Of a stretch of DNA of 64,000 nucleotides, positions 19,949 through 30,403 are shown piece after piece. Numbering within the stretch: the first letter of the stretch is position 1; each line of letters starts with the position of its first letter. Below the pieces are notes generated by a model. It was not told where the DNA came from. It saw nothing but the letters and a program-made list of their open reading frames with translations, and did not search any database. The position numbers and the translations under genes are program-made. Source of the DNA: Pseudomonadota bacterium (GTDB taxonomy: Bacteria; Pseudomonadota; Alphaproteobacteria; Sphingomonadales; Sphingomonadaceae); the NCBI GenBank assembly GCA_029779535.1, contig JAKPAG010000128.1, positions 1-64,000 of the forward strand, written 5' to 3'.

Positions 19949-22223
19949 TGATCGTCACGTCCTTGAGCTCGCCATGCTCGAACTTGAAGCCCGGCGCGGC
20001 ATCCTCGGGATAGAAGCCCGCGGCCGAGCCGGTATCCAGCCCGACATCGAAGGTCTCGTTGATCGAGAAGGCCCCGGGCGAAGTCAGCGGCAGGCTGTCG
20101 CTGCCCACTTCCGCGCCGTTGGCCAGCAGCTTGAGCGTGCCGCCCTTGCCATAGCCCGGCCCATCGGGATCGAAGCGCACTTCGAGCTTGCTGGCCCCGT
20201 CGGGCAGTGGCTGGCCGACCAGGTTCACAGTCTTCACTTCGAAATTGCGATAGGTGAACACCGGGCGGCGCTGGGCATCGATGTAAAGCGACCAGCCGCC
20301 CGAGCTGCCGCCCATCGTCGCCACCACCCCGCGCGTCTGCGCCGCCGTGACCAGGTTCGCGGTCATGGTCCACGCCCGGTTGAAGGTGAAGGGCATCGCC
20401 TTTTCCGGGATGCCGATCGTGCCCGCGTGATAGGTCATGCTGGTCATGCCGGCGGCCAGGTTGGGCAGGCCATTGGCCAGCTTCTGCCCGGCCAGCGGCA
20501 AGACCTGGTTTTCCCCTGCAACCTTGGTGAACAGGGCCTTCAGTTCCTCAAGCTTCTGGGGATTCTTGGCGGCCAGATCCGTGGCCTGCGAGAAGTCCTT
20601 GGTCAGATCGTAGAGTTCCCACTTGTCCTGGTCGAACGGGGTGTTTTTGGTCGCATAGGCCTGCCACGGCAGCCGATCGTGCATGGCTGATGCCATCCAG
20701 CCGTTGTGATAGATCGAACGGTGCCCATAGACTTCGAAATACTGCGTGGTGTGGCGCTCAGGCGCCTTGGGATCGCTGAACGAATAGACCAGGCTGGTGC
20801 CGTTCAGCGGCTTTTGCGCAATCCCGTTCACCACGTCCGGCATCTTGATCCCGGCCGCTTCCAGGATGGTCGGGGCGATATCGTTGACGTGCCCGAACTG
20901 GCTGCGCAGCCCGCCGTGATCGGTGATCCGCTTGGGCCAGGACATGACCATCGCATTGCGGATGCCGCCCAGGTGGCTGGCGACCGTCTTGGTCCACTGG
21001 AACGGGGCATTGTTGGCCCAGGCCCACTGCGTATTGTAATGGGTGTAGGACCGTTCGGACCCGACCCGGTCGATCCCTGCCTCCTTTTGCGCGTCGGTTT
21101 CGGGCATGCCCATCAGCTGGCCCATGTAGTTGAGGCTGCCGCCCAGCCCGCCTTCCGCGCTCGCCCCGTTGTCACCCACGATGTAGATGAACAGCGTGTT
21201 GTCATAGAGCCCCTGCGCCTTCAGCTCGGTGACCAGCCGGCCGACCTGTTCATCGGTATGGGCCAGGAACCCGGCATAGGCTTCCATCGTCCGGGCGGCG
21301 AACTTCTTCTGATCGGCGGTCAGGCTGTCCCAGGCGGGCATCTGCGCGGGGCGCGGGGTAAGCTTGGTATCCTTGGGGATCACGCCCAGCTGCTTTTCGC
21401 GGGCGAAGATTTCTTCGCGCAGCTTGTCCCAGCCCTGGTCGAACTTGCCCTTGTAGCGGTCGATATATTCCTGCGGCACCTGGATCGGCGCGTGGGTGCC
21501 ACCGGGGGCGAGGTAGAGGAAGAACGGCTTGTCCGGCGTGACCGACTTCTGCGTGTGGATCCAGTTGATCGAATGATCGACGAGGTCCTGGGTCAGGTGA
21601 TAGCCCTTGCCCGCCGGGCGCATCACCGGGGTGGTGCCATCGAACAGGCTGGGTTCGAACTGGTCGGTTTCCCCGCCCTGGAAGCCATAGAACTTTTCGA
21701 ACCCTTCGCCGGTCGGCCAGCGATCGAACGGGCCGCTTGGGCTGACTTCCCAGTCAGGCGTCTGGTGCCACTTGCCGAACATCGCGGTGGAATAGCCGTT
21801 CTGGCGCAGCACTTCGGCGATGGTCGAGGTGTCCTTGGTGTGGAAACCGGAATAGCCGGGCCTGCTGTCCGCCGAATTCATAACCGCGCCGATCCCGGTG
21901 GCGTGAGGATTGCGGCCCGTCAGCAGCGAAGAGCGGGTGGGCGAACAGATCGCGGTGGTGTGGAAGCGGTTATAGCGCAGGCCATCCCTGGCCAGCTGGT
22001 CCAGCGCGGGGGTCTGCGCCACCCCGCCGAAGGTCGAGCTGGCGCCAAAGCCCACGTCGTCCAGCAGCACCAGCACCACGTTGGGCGCACCGGCCGGGGC
22101 CTTGCGCACCCAATCGGGCGACGGCGCGGGAAGCTGTGGGTTCTGGGCCATGGCCATGCCAGAGCCAGCCAGCGCCAAAACCGTGACCATGGCTGTCATC
22201 GACCGTCGCAGGGCCTTGCGCAT
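19938..22223 (-). CDS. Exported arylsulfatase (formylglycine-dependent, type I)
   Basis: A 761-residue sulfatase. A signal peptide (residues 1 to about 26, TVLALAGSGMAMAQ) points to the periplasm. Metal-binding Asp residues lie in LLDDVGFG. The Cys93-Ser-Pro-Thr-Arg motif (AICSPTRSSLLTG) is the site that becomes formylglycine. Later conserved parts are FGKWHQTPDWE and IYIVGDNGASAEGG. A C-terminal beta-rich domain, about residues 550-761, is usual in the 750-residue arylsulfatase branch. The ATG at 22221-22223 follows GGAGAGA; the longer frame lacks a signal. The substrate could be a sulfated aromatic or steroid. It is the only secreted hydrolase in this sulfur-rich neighbourhood. Confidence 0.93.
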   Translation of the reverse strand: MRKALRRSMTAMVTVLALAGSGMAMAQNPQLPAPSPDWVRKAPAGAPNVVLVLLDDVGFGASSTFGGVAQTPALDQLARDGLRYNRFHTTAICSPTRSSLLTGRNPHATGIGAVMNSADSRPGYSGFHTKDTSTIAEVLRQNGYSTAMFGKWHQTPDWEVSPSGPFDRWPTGEGFEKFYGFQGGETDQFEPSLFDGTTPVMRPAGKGYHLTQDLVDHSINWIHTQKSVTPDKPFFLYLAPGGTHAPIQVPQEYIDRYKGKFDQGWDKLREEIFAREKQLGVIPKDTKLTPRPAQMPAWDSLTADQKKFAARTMEAYAGFLAHTDEQVGRLVTELKAQGLYDNTLFIYIVGDNGASAEGGLGGSLNYMGQLMGMPETDAQKEAGIDRVGSERSYTHYNTQWAWANNAPFQWTKTVASHLGGIRNAMVMSWPKRITDHGGLRSQFGHVNDIAPTILEAAGIKMPDVVNGIAQKPLNGTSLVYSFSDPKAPERHTTQYFEVYGHRSIYHNGWMASAMHDRLPWQAYATKNTPFDQDKWELYDLTKDFSQATDLAAKNPQKLEELKALFTKVAGENQVLPLAGQKLANGLPNLAAGMTSMTYHAGTIGIPEKAMPFTFNRAWTMTANLVTAAQTRGVVATMGGSSGGWSLYIDAQRRPVFTYRNFEVKTVNLVGQPLPDGASKLEVRFDPDGPGYGKGGTLKLLANGAEVGSDSLPLTSPGAFSINETFDVGLDTGSAAGFYPEDAAPGFKFEHGELKDVTITLR

Positions 22224-22427
22224 CCGTTCTCTCCAAATCGCTGTTGTTTCTGCGCGGCAGACTAGGGCCAGCGCCGCCGCCGGGGCAAGAACACTTCCGG
22301 CCACAAAGCATGTCGCAGCATGTATCAGCGCGGCATAGCTGGGCTTTGCCGCGGGCAAATCCGGCTGGACTTGCCAAGCCCGCGCGGCCTGCGCATCATT
22401 CGGCCTTTCTCCCAAGGAGTTGTCCCG

Positions 22428-23030
22428 ATGCGCCCTGCCCTGCTGCTGATTGCCCCCATCGCCGTGCTGGCCGCGCCGCTTGGCGCGGTCAAGGAAACCG
22501 CCGATCCCGCCGCCGTCCCGGCCGGCACCTACACGGTCGACAACACCCACGCGACGGTGCTGGGCAAGACCATGCACCTCGGCTTTTCGGTCAACACCGT
22601 GCGGTTCGACACGATCAATGGTTCGGTCACCTATGACCCGGCCAAGCCCGAAGCCAGCACCGCCGACATCACGATTGACACGACCACGCTCAATTCCGGC
22701 TTCACCCCGCGCGACAACCACCTGAAGGGCGCGCAGTTCTTCAACGTCGCCGCTTTCCCCAATGCCACCTTCAAGGCCGACAAGCTGGTCAAGACCGGAG
22801 CCGACACCGCCGACCTGCCCGGCCAGCTGACCCTGCTGGGCGTGACCAGGCCGGTGACGCTGAAGGTCAAGTTCAACGGCTTTGGCAAGGGCATGGATGG
22901 CCAGCCGCGGATCGGTTTTGCCGCAACCGGCGCGATCAAGCGCAGCGATTTCGGGATGAAGGCTTTCGTTCCCGCCGTGGGCGATGACATCGCGCTCGAA
23001 GTCGATCTCGAACTCGCCCGCAAGCCCTGA
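22428..23030 (+). CDS. YceI family periplasmic protein
   Basis: A 200-residue lipocalin-like beta-barrel of the YceI family, members of which bind polyisoprenoid or other amphiphilic lipids. A signal peptide occupies residues 1 to about 20. The domain starts GTYTVDNTHATV and contains GFTPRDNHLKGAQFFNVAAF and VTLLGVTRPVTLKV-like strands, ending FGMKAFVPAVGDDI. The start follows AAGGAG. It is four bases upstream of a cytochrome b561-YceI fusion, so the two are likely translated together as an envelope redox/lipid-carrier unit. Confidence 0.93.
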   Translation: MRPALLLIAPIAVLAAPLGAVKETADPAAVPAGTYTVDNTHATVLGKTMHLGFSVNTVRFDTINGSVTYDPAKPEASTADITIDTTTLNSGFTPRDNHLKGAQFFNVAAFPNATFKADKLVKTGADTADLPGQLTLLGVTRPVTLKVKFNGFGKGMDGQPRIGFAATGAIKRSDFGMKAFVPAVGDDIALEVDLELARKP

Positions 23031-23034
23031 GCCG

Positions 23035-24291
23035 ATGAGCGGGGACATGGCCGCGCCGGCGCGCTATCACCGCGCGGCGATCGCGCTGCACTGGCTGATC
23101 GCGCTGGCGCTGGTGGCGCAGCTTGCGCTGGGCTTCCGGCTGGAAGGGATTCCGGCCGGGCTGCTGCAATTCGATGCGTTCCAGTGGCACAAGTCGCTGG
23201 GGATCATCGTGCTGCTGCTCAGTGTGGCGCGGCTGGCGCTGCGCTTTGCCCTGCCCCGCCCTGCCCCGTTTGGCAGCGGGCTTTCACTGCTCGCCGCCAA
23301 GGCGGTCCACACGCTGTTCTACGTGGTGATGATCGGCGCGCCGCTCAGCGGCTGGGTGCTGGTGTCCACCGCCAGGATCAAGCTGCCGACCGTGGTCATG
23401 GGACTCGTCCCCTGGCCGCACCTGCCGCTGGGCCAGGCCGCGCACGAACCGGCAGAAATGGTGCACGGCCTGCTCGGCTGGCTGCTGCCCGCGCTGATCG
23501 CACTGCACGTGGGGGCGGCATTGTGGCACCATGCAAAGCAGCACCCGGTGCTGGAACGAATGCTTCCCGCCGGGCGCAATGCCAATGTCGCGCTGGCCAT
23601 GGCCGGCGTGCTGCTCGCGGGCGGCGCCTGGCTCGGCTGGGCCGGCCCCGTGCCCAACCTGTGGCGCAGCGCCGCCCCGGCCCAGCCGCTCGCCGCTGCC
23701 AGCGAAGCCGCCGCACCGGAACCGGACGCGAGCACCGCAGCCCAGCCGGAACCGGCGCCCAGCGCCAGCGAAAGCGTCGATGCCAGGGCCGCGCTGAGTC
23801 CCGATTGGGCCGTCAAGGGCGGTTCGCTCGGCTGGTCGACCCAGTGGTCCGGGATGCCGATCCAGGGCAGCTTCAAGCGCTGGACCGCGCAGATCCGCTT
23901 TGACGAGGCCGATCTGGCCAGTGCGAAAATCGCGGTCGACGTGGACCTGGCCAGCAGCAGCAGCGGCGATGCCAGCCGCGACGAATCGATCCAGGGGCCG
24001 CAGTTCTTCAATACCGCCGCCCATCCCGCGGCGCGCTTCACCAGCACGCGGGTCGGCAAGGCGGGCAAGGGCTATATTGCCGACGGCACGCTTGCGCTCA
24101 ACGGCGTAACCCACCCGGCGCGGTTGCGCTTCACCCTGAAGATTGACGGCGACCGGGCCGTGGCCAGCGGCAGCGCCACGCTCAGCCGCCTGGCCTTCAA
24201 GGTCGGCACCGACGAATGGCAGGCGACCGACCAGATCCCCGATGCGGTGGCGGTCACATTCACCGTGCGGGCGCAGCGCAAGGCCAGCTAG
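23035..24291 (+). CDS. Cytochrome b561-YceI fusion protein
   Basis: A 418-residue inner-membrane protein. Residues 10 to about 185 form a four-helix cytochrome b561 domain with haem-ligand histidines in AIALHWLIA (His19), FQWHKSLG, and [11 protein letters not shown]. An Ala/Pro/Glu-rich linker covers about 210-255. A complete YceI domain then follows, from [18 protein letters not shown] to the C-terminus with [17 protein letters not shown]. The b561 part probably passes electrons from the quinone pool, and the YceI domain would sit in the periplasm. It overlaps the convergent LuxR gene by 4 bp. Confidence 0.92.
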   Translation: MSGDMAAPARYHRAAIALHWLIALALVAQLALGFRLEGIPAGLLQFDAFQWHKSLGIIVLLLSVARLALRFALPRPAPFGSGLSLLAAKAVHTLFYVVMIGAPLSGWVLVSTARIKLPTVVMGLVPWPHLPLGQAAHEPAEMVHGLLGWLLPALIALHVGAALWHHAKQHPVLERMLPAGRNANVALAMAGVLLAGGAWLGWAGPVPNLWRSAAPAQPLAAASEAAAPEPDASTAAQPEPAPSASESVDARAALSPDWAVKGGSLGWSTQWSGMPIQGSFKRWTAQIRFDEADLASAKIAVDVDLASSSSGDASRDESIQGPQFFNTAAHPAARFTSTRVGKAGKGYIADGTLALNGVTHPARLRFTLKIDGDRAVASGSATLSRLAFKVGTDEWQATDQIPDAVAVTFTVRAQRKAS

Positions 24292-25391
24292 GCGAGGATC
24301 GCGCCGCTTTCGAACACGTAGCGCACCAATTCGGCCTGCCCGCGCAGGCCCAGCTGGGCGTAGATCCGCTTGGAATAGTTGCGCGCCGTTTCCAGCGTCA
24401 GCCCCATGTCCTGCGCCGCCTCGGCGATCGAGCGCCCCTGGCTGAGCCGAAGCGCCAGCTCCGCCTCGCGCCTGGGCAGGCCCGACAGCTGGGCCAGCAG
24501 GGCCGCGCCCATGCCCCCACGCGGGCGCGGCAGGCGGCACAGCACCTGCACCACCGGCAGGCTGGACGCGGCGGCGGGCTGGCTGCCATTGGGCAGCAGC
24601 ACAGCTTCGACGCGGGGCTCGGCGCTGAGCTCCAGCGCCTGCGGGGCGGCTGCGGGGTCCTGCGCAAAGCGGGCCGCGGCCTGGGCCAATTCGCGTTCAG
24701 CCGCCGGATCGGGCAGGCGCAGGCGCTCCCCCTGGCGCAGGGCAAAGCCGGGCAGCGCGCCCAGCCGCTCGGCCAGCCCTGCCTCGGCCGCGACCAGCCG
24801 CGCCTCGCGGTCAAGCAGCAACCAGCCGGTGCCGCAGCGTGCCAGCGCCGCGCCGTTCATCTCGGCCTCGATCCGGCGGCGCTCCTCGATCAGGAAGCCG
24901 CGCAGGGCCATGGCCACATAGGGCGCCAGGCTGGCCAGCAGCGCGCTGTCGGCCGCGCTGCATGGGCTGCCGCGCGCTACCAGCAGCCAGGCGCTGATCC
25001 CGCCGTCCAGCGCCAGCCGCACGATCCGTTCATCAACGATCCCCAGCGCGGCGATGTAGCGCGCCCGAAAGCCCGCATAGTCGGCATCAACATCGCCGAA
25101 TTCGCTGACCGCATAGACCCGCCCAGGGCGCAGCCGCTCGAACGGAAAGCGGTCGAGCAGGTCAAGGCTGTCGAACCCCAGCGCGCGCGCTTCGCCGCGC
25201 AGGTCGCGCCCGGAGTGGAACTCGGTCACTTCGTGCATGGTCCGTTCGCCCTGGCGGAAGAACAGCCCGGCATAGTCCGCCTGGGTGCGCCGCCGGACCC
25301 GTTCAAGGAAGGTGGCAAAGCGCTGTTCCTCAAGCATGCCGGACAGCAGTGGCAGCAGCAGTTCGGTTTCGTCGGTGCTGGTCAGGGCCAT
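24288..25391 (-). CDS. LuxR-type HTH transcriptional regulator (2 of 3)
   Basis: A 367-residue regulator with a C-terminal LuxR helix-turn-helix ([40 protein letters not shown]). An N-terminal half of about 270 residues resembles a GAF/PAS-like sensor but has no diagnostic motif. It is divergent from cysD. A perfect 16-bp palindrome overlaps its own ribosome binding site, which suggests autoregulation and possibly control of the cys operon. Confidence 0.87.
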   Translation of the reverse strand: MALTSTDETELLLPLLSGMLEEQRFATFLERVRRRTQADYAGLFFRQGERTMHEVTEFHSGRDLRGEARALGFDSLDLLDRFPFERLRPGRVYAVSEFGDVDADYAGFRARYIAALGIVDERIVRLALDGGISAWLLVARGSPCSAADSALLASLAPYVAMALRGFLIEERRRIEAEMNGAALARCGTGWLLLDREARLVAAEAGLAERLGALPGFALRQGERLRLPDPAAERELAQAAARFAQDPAAAPQALELSAEPRVEAVLLPNGSQPAAASSLPVVQVLCRLPRPRGGMGAALLAQLSGLPRREAELALRLSQGRSIAEAAQDMGLTLETARNYSKRIYAQLGLRGQAELVRYVFESGAILA

Positions 25392-25393
25392 AC

Positions 25394-25409
25394 CCTCCCA
25401 TATGGGAGG
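25394..25409. promoter_or_regulatory. Perfect 16-bp palindrome upstream of luxR(2) and cysD
   Basis: CCTCCCATATGGGAGG is fully symmetric and ends 3 bp before the LuxR-type start (minus strand), covering its GGGAGG ribosome binding site. The CCC-N4-GGG core is shared with the three sites at 29145, 30404 and 33051. Function as an operator is inferred. Confidence 0.55.
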
Positions 25410-25472
25410 TTATCACCTCTGTCACCCCTGTATCACGCCGCTCAAGCGATACCCGCACCCAAGGATTCGGCC

Positions 25473-26387
25473 ATGGCCACAGCGCACACCCCCCTCACCC
25501 ACCTCCAGCGGCTGGAGGCCGAGGCGATCCACATCATCCGCGAAGTGGTGGCCGAGGCGGAGCGGCCCGTGATGCTCTATTCGGTGGGCAAGGACAGCGC
25601 GGTGATGCTGCATCTGGCGCGCAAGGCGTTCTATCCAGCGCCGCCGCCCTTCCCGCTGCTGCACGTCGATACCACCTGGAAGTTCCAGGACATGTATGCG
25701 CTGCGTGACCGCATGGCCAAGGAAAGCGGGATGGACCTGCTGGTCTATCAGAACCCCGAAGCGGCCGAACGCGGGATCAACCCGTTCGATCATGGCGCGC
25801 TGCACACCGACATGTGGAAGACCGAAGGGCTTAAGCAGGCGCTGGACAAGTACGGGTTCGACGCGGCCTTCGGCGGCGCCCGCCGCGACGAGGAAAAGAG
25901 CCGCGCCAAGGAACGCATCTTCAGCTTCCGCACCGCCAGCCACGGTTGGGACCCCAAGAACCAGCGGCCCGAGCTGTGGAACCTGTACAACGCCCGCAAG
26001 AACAAGGGTGAAAGCATCCGCGTGTTCCCGATCAGCAACTGGACCGAGCTGGACGTGTGGCAATACATCCACCTCAACGACATTCCGATCGTCCCGCTCT
26101 ATTTCGCGGCCAAGCGCCCCACGGTGGAACGCGACGGGCTGCTGCTGATGGTCGATGACGACCGCTTCCCGCTGAAGCCCGGCGAAGTGCCGACCCTTCG
26201 TTCGATCCGGTTCCGCACGCTGGGCTGCTATCCGCTGACCGGCGCAGTGGAAAGCGAGGCGAAGACCCTGCCGGAAGTGATCCAGGAAACCCTGCTCACC
26301 ACCACCAGCGAACGCCAGGGCCGCGCGATCGACAAGGACGCGGGCGGCGCGGGCATGGAAGTCAAGAAGCAGCAGGGGTACTTCTGA
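25473..26387 (+). CDS. cysD: Sulfate adenylyltransferase subunit 2
   Basis: A 304-residue PAPS-reductase-fold catalytic subunit of ATP sulfurylase, making APS from sulfate and ATP. The PP-loop is YSVGKDSAV (residues 36-44). [21 protein letters not shown] and [11 protein letters not shown] are CysD signatures. It is coupled by an overlapping stop/start with cysNC. It is part of sulfate assimilation and PAPS supply, relevant to the sulfotransferase at the right end of the window. Confidence 0.98.
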   Translation: MATAHTPLTHLQRLEAEAIHIIREVVAEAERPVMLYSVGKDSAVMLHLARKAFYPAPPPFPLLHVDTTWKFQDMYALRDRMAKESGMDLLVYQNPEAAERGINPFDHGALHTDMWKTEGLKQALDKYGFDAAFGGARRDEEKSRAKERIFSFRTASHGWDPKNQRPELWNLYNARKNKGESIRVFPISNWTELDVWQYIHLNDIPIVPLYFAAKRPTVERDGLLLMVDDDRFPLKPGEVPTLRSIRFRTLGCYPLTGAVESEAKTLPEVIQETLLTTTSERQGRAIDKDAGGAGMEVKKQQGYF

Positions 26388-28330
26388 TGAGCGAGCCCAT
26401 CTACGTCACCGACCAGCTGATCGCGGACGACATCGACGCCTATCTCGATACCCACCAGCACAAGACCATGCTGCGCTTCATTACCTGCGGCAGCGTGGAC
26501 GACGGCAAGTCCACCCTGATCGGACGGCTGCTCTATGACAGCAAGATGATCTTCGAGGACCAGCTTGACGCGCTGCACGCGGATTCGAAGAAAGTCGGCA
26601 CGCAGGGGCAGGAAATCGACTTTGCCCTGCTGGTCGATGGCCTGGCGGCGGAACGCGAACAGGGCATCACCATTGACGTCGCCTACCGCTTCTTCAATAC
26701 CGAAAAGCGCAAGTTCATCGTTGCCGACTGCCCGGGGCACGAACAGTATACCCGCAACATGGTGACCGGCGCCAGCACCGCCGACCTTGCGGTGATCCTG
26801 ATCGATGCGCGCAAGGGTGTGCTGGTGCAGACGCGCCGTCATTCGTACCTCTGCCACCTGATCGGCATCCGCAACCTGGTGCTTGCGGTCAACAAGATGG
26901 ATCTGGTCGACTACGACCAGGCCACTTTCGACGCGATCGTGGCGGACTATGCCGAATTCGCGAAAAGCATCGGGATCGAGAGCTTCACCGCCCTGCCGAT
27001 TTCGGGCTTCAAGGGTGACAACATCACCGCGCTGTCGGCCAATACCCCGTGGTATTCCGGTCCGACGCTGGTCGAACACCTGGAAACGGTCGAGGTCAAT
27101 TCGGCCCGCGATGCGGAAAAGCCCTTTCGCCTGCCGGTGCAGTGGGTCAACCGCCCGAACCTCGATTTCCGGGGCTTTGCCGGGCTGATCGCCAGCGGCA
27201 GCGTGAAGCCGGGCGACGAAGTGCGGGTGCTGCCTTCGGGCAAGACCAGCACGGTCACCCGGATCGTCACAATGCCAAGCGGTCCGGCTGGCGCAAGCGC
27301 CACCGGCGGGGACGGCGACCTGCCCGAAGCCGTGGCCGGCCAGTCGGTCACCCTGTGCTTTGCCGACGAGATCGACTGTTCGCGCGGCAATGTCATCGCG
27401 CTGGCCGACCAGCCGCCGCAGGTGGCCGACCAGTTCGAGGCGACGCTGGTCTGGCTCAATGACGAAGCGCTGATCCCCGGCCGCGCCTATTGGCTGAAGC
27501 TGGCAACGCAGACCGTGTCCGCGACGGTGCAGCCGCCAAAATATGCCATCAATGTCAATACCCTGGAACACGTTGCGGCCAAGACGCTTGACCTCAACGC
27601 GATCGGCGTGGCCGAGGTAACCACCGACAAGCCGCTGGTGTTCGAACCCTACGGCGAGAACCGCACGCTGGGCGGCTTCGTGCTGATCGACAAGCTGACC
27701 AATGCCACGGTCGCGGCGGGGATGCTGCATTTCAGCCTGCGCCGCGCGCAGAACGTCCATTGGCAAGCGCTCGACATCAGCCGCGAGGCCCATGCCGCTC
27801 TCAAGAACCAGAAGCCGGCGGTGCTGTGGTTCACCGGCCTGTCGGGCGCGGGCAAATCGACCATCGCCAACCTGGTCGAAAAGAAGCTGCATCGGATGAA
27901 CCGGCACACCTTCCTGCTCGATGGCGACAACGTCCGCCACGGGTTGAACAAGGACCTGGGCTTTACCGAGGCCGACCGGATCGAGAACATCCGCCGTGTC
28001 GGCGAAGTGGCCAAGCTGATGGCCGATGCGGGGCTGATCGTGATCACCGCCTTCATCAGCCCGTTCCGCGCCGAACGCGAAATGGTCCGCGCGATGCTGC
28101 CCGAAGGCGAATTCGTCGAAGTGTTCATCGACACGCCCCTGGCTGATGCCGAGGCGCGCGATGTGAAGGGCCTCTACAAGAAGGCGCGGTCGGGCCAGCT
28201 CAAGAACTTCACCGGGATCGACAGCCCCTATGAAGCCCCGATCAACCCCGAAATCCGCGTCGACACCACGGCGATGACGCCCAAGGAAGCCGCCGAACTG
28301 ATTGTCGCGCGGCTGCTGGGCGACGATTGA
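26387..28330 (+). CDS. cysNC: Bifunctional sulfate adenylyltransferase subunit 1 / adenylylsulfate kinase
   Basis: A 647-residue fusion. Residues 1 to about 450 are the EF-Tu-like GTPase CysN (GSVDDGKST at 35-43, [24 protein letters not shown]), which drives APS synthesis with CysD. Residues 460-647 are APS kinase CysC (P-loop GLSGAGKST near 485, [28 protein letters not shown]), giving PAPS. The NC fusion is common in alphaproteobacteria. It starts at the A of the cysD TGA stop. Confidence 0.98.
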   Translation: MSEPIYVTDQLIADDIDAYLDTHQHKTMLRFITCGSVDDGKSTLIGRLLYDSKMIFEDQLDALHADSKKVGTQGQEIDFALLVDGLAAEREQGITIDVAYRFFNTEKRKFIVADCPGHEQYTRNMVTGASTADLAVILIDARKGVLVQTRRHSYLCHLIGIRNLVLAVNKMDLVDYDQATFDAIVADYAEFAKSIGIESFTALPISGFKGDNITALSANTPWYSGPTLVEHLETVEVNSARDAEKPFRLPVQWVNRPNLDFRGFAGLIASGSVKPGDEVRVLPSGKTSTVTRIVTMPSGPAGASATGGDGDLPEAVAGQSVTLCFADEIDCSRGNVIALADQPPQVADQFEATLVWLNDEALIPGRAYWLKLATQTVSATVQPPKYAINVNTLEHVAAKTLDLNAIGVAEVTTDKPLVFEPYGENRTLGGFVLIDKLTNATVAAGMLHFSLRRAQNVHWQALDISREAHAALKNQKPAVLWFTGLSGAGKSTIANLVEKKLHRMNRHTFLLDGDNVRHGLNKDLGFTEADRIENIRRVGEVAKLMADAGLIVITAFISPFRAEREMVRAMLPEGEFVEVFIDTPLADAEARDVKGLYKKARSGQLKNFTGIDSPYEAPINPEIRVDTTAMTPKEAAELIVARLLGDD

Positions 28331-28395
28331 ACATCCCTGGATCATTGTGCCATCCCGGCCGATGATCCCGAGCCAAGAATTCGAGGACACCTGCG

Positions 28396-29148
28396 ATGAG
28401 CGCTGCCATGACCGATGCCGAACTTGCCGCCCACCTGGCCGAAGTGGCCGGGCGGCTGCTGCTGGAAGTGCGCAGCGCGGGCGTGCTGAGCCTGAAGGCG
28501 CTGGGCCGGGCCGGGGATGCCACCGCCAACCAGTTCCTGTGCCACGCGCTGCGCGAACAGCGGCCGGACGACGCGCTGCTCTCGGAGGAGGAAAAGGATA
28601 ACCTCGACCGGCTCGACGCCAGCCGGGTGTGGATCGTCGATCCGGTCGATGGCACCCGCGAATATGGCGAGGAACGCGCGGACTGGGCGGTCCACGTCGC
28701 GCTGGCGGTGGATGGCGTGCCGGTGCTGGGCGCGGTCGCGCTGCCGGGCGCGGGCGAGGTGCTGCGCAGCGACCGACCGGGCACAGTACCCCCTGCCCCG
28801 CAGCAGCTGCGCATGGTCGTCAGCCGCACCCGCCCCGCCGCCGAAGCCGTGGCCGTGGCCGAAAAACTGGGCGCGGAGCTGATCCCGATGGGCAGCGCCG
28901 GGGCCAAGGCGATGGCCGTGGTGCTGGGCCAGGCCGACATCTACCTGCACACTGGCGGGCAATACGAATGGGACAGCTGCGCCCCTGCCGCCGTGGCGCT
29001 GGCGCACGGCCTGCACTGTTCGCGGGTCGATGGCAGCCCGCTGGTCTATAACCAGGCCGATACCTACATGCCCGACCTGCTGGTCTGCCGTAAGGAACAT
29101 GCCAACCTGGTGCTGGACGCGCTGCGCGCGCTGGGAGAGCCTGCGTAA
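28396..29148 (+). CDS. cysQ: 3'(2'),5'-bisphosphate nucleotidase (CysQ)
   Basis: A 250-residue inositol-monophosphatase-superfamily enzyme. It removes the 3' phosphate of PAP (and PAPS), the by-product of PAPS-using sulfotransferases and reductases. The metal-binding motif WIVDPVDGTREY (around residues 78-89) and the second motif WDSCAPAAVALA are intact. It lies 65 bp after cysNC, so it is probably in the same operon. Its stop codon lies within the palindrome that precedes the luciferase-like gene. Confidence 0.95.
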   Translation: MSAAMTDAELAAHLAEVAGRLLLEVRSAGVLSLKALGRAGDATANQFLCHALREQRPDDALLSEEEKDNLDRLDASRVWIVDPVDGTREYGEERADWAVHVALAVDGVPVLGAVALPGAGEVLRSDRPGTVPPAPQQLRMVVSRTRPAAEAVAVAEKLGAELIPMGSAGAKAMAVVLGQADIYLHTGGQYEWDSCAPAAVALAHGLHCSRVDGSPLVYNQADTYMPDLLVCRKEHANLVLDALRALGEPA

Positions 29149-29163
29149 CCCAATTGGGTTATG
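29145..29163. promoter_or_regulatory. Palindromic site upstream of the luciferase-like gene (site 1)
   Basis: GTAACCCAATTGGGTTATG contains a perfect 14-bp palindrome (29147-29160). It begins in the cysQ stop region, 70-88 bp upstream of the flavin monooxygenase start. It is nearly identical to the sites at 30404 and 33051. Confidence 0.65.
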
Positions 29164-29232
29164 CACTAAAGGGAGACTCGCAGTAGGCTCATCCGCAGTC
29201 GGCCATGACCGGCAGGAGCGGGAGAGCCAGCG

Positions 29233-30387
29233 ATGAAGTTTTCGATCATCTATGAAGCGCAAATGGTCGACACCAGCCGCGAGAACGAAGCGGCGGTGTT
29301 CCACCAGATCGTCGACCAGGCGAAATATGCCGAGCAAATGGGCTTCGACTGCATCTGGTGCGTCGAACACACCGCGCTGACCCAGTATGCCCACATGTCC
29401 GCGCCGGAAACGGTGCTGGCTTTCATTGCCGGCGCGACCAGCCGCATCCACGTTGGTCACGGCGTGGTCTGCCTGCCCCCGGCGATGAACCACCCGGTCA
29501 AGGTGGCCGAACGCGTCGCCACACTCGACGTGCTGTCAAAGGGGCGGCTGCACTTCGGCATGGGCAAGGGCGGCACCCAGCAAGAAGCCGGCACCTTCGG
29601 CTATGACCTCAGCGAACTGGGGCCGATGATCGACGAGGCGATGTACCTTGTCCCCAAGATCCTCAAGGACGGCTTCGTCGAGCATGACGGGACCTATATC
29701 AAGATCCCGGCCCGGCCGATCCACCCGGCTCCCTACCAGGACCCGCATCCGCCGCTCTACATGGCCTGCACCCGCGAAGCGACGCTGCTCCAAGCCGGCG
29801 GCCGCGGCATCGGCGCGCTGGTGCTGGGCTTCTCCGGCCCCGAGGAAATCGCCAAGAAGAACGCGATTTACCGCGAGGCGTTCCGCAATCGCAAGGCCGA
29901 AGACCAGGTCGGCTACCGCCCGACCGAACACCTTGCCGCGCTGTGCGCCGCGACCGTGCTGGACGACCGCGAAAAGGCCCGCAAGATCGGCCTGCGCGGC
30001 CAGCGCTTCTTCGCGGAAAGCATCGCCTACTGGTACCAGGGCGGGCCGAAGCCGACCGTGGACGAGGACCTGACCGCCGAAGACCACGCCAAGGTGCTGG
30101 AATCGGGCAAGCAGGCGACCATCGCCTACCTGTCGGAAGAAGCGATCCCGGTGGGCGACGAGCACCTGTCGAACTACACCGTGGCGCAGGACGCCTATGG
30201 CACGCCGGACGATTGCATCCGCTATGTCCAGCGCCTGAAAGACGCGGGCGCGGACGAGATCCTGTTCATTTTCCAGATGGGCGGCATCCCACACGACGTG
30301 ATCATGGAATCGATCCGCAATATCGGCGAAAAGGTCATCCCGCACTTCCGCGCGCTGGAACAGGCCGAAGCCGTCGCCGCCGAATAG
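29233..30387 (+). CDS. LLM-class (luciferase-like) flavin-dependent oxidoreductase
   Basis: A 384-residue bacterial-luciferase-family TIM barrel. The N-terminal strand is MKFSIIYEAQM, followed by FDCIWCVEHTAL, RIHVGHGVVCLPPAMNHPVKVAERVATLDVLS-like core elements and RLHFGMGKGGTQQEAG, which fits the flavin-phosphate site. Members use FMNH2 or F420 for monooxygenation or reduction. The substrate is unknown. It sits between the cys operon and a LuxR-type regulator, with the shared palindromic motif before both. It may belong to the regulon that also includes the Baeyer-Villiger enzyme. Confidence 0.9.
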   Translation: MKFSIIYEAQMVDTSRENEAAVFHQIVDQAKYAEQMGFDCIWCVEHTALTQYAHMSAPETVLAFIAGATSRIHVGHGVVCLPPAMNHPVKVAERVATLDVLSKGRLHFGMGKGGTQQEAGTFGYDLSELGPMIDEAMYLVPKILKDGFVEHDGTYIKIPARPIHPAPYQDPHPPLYMACTREATLLQAGGRGIGALVLGFSGPEEIAKKNAIYREAFRNRKAEDQVGYRPTEHLAALCAATVLDDREKARKIGLRGQRFFAESIAYWYQGGPKPTVDEDLTAEDHAKVLESGKQATIAYLSEEAIPVGDEHLSNYTVAQDAYGTPDDCIRYVQRLKDAGADEILFIFQMGGIPHDVIMESIRNIGEKVIPHFRALEQAEAVAAE

Positions 30388-30403
30388 GCGAGGCTGGCCA
30401 GGA

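Noticed and set aside
16096..30387. A bioluminescence (lux) operon
   Set aside because: LuxC- and LuxE-like genes are present, but LuxD is absent and the luciferase-like protein is 10 kb away, unpaired and of generic LLM type. Light production is very unlikely.
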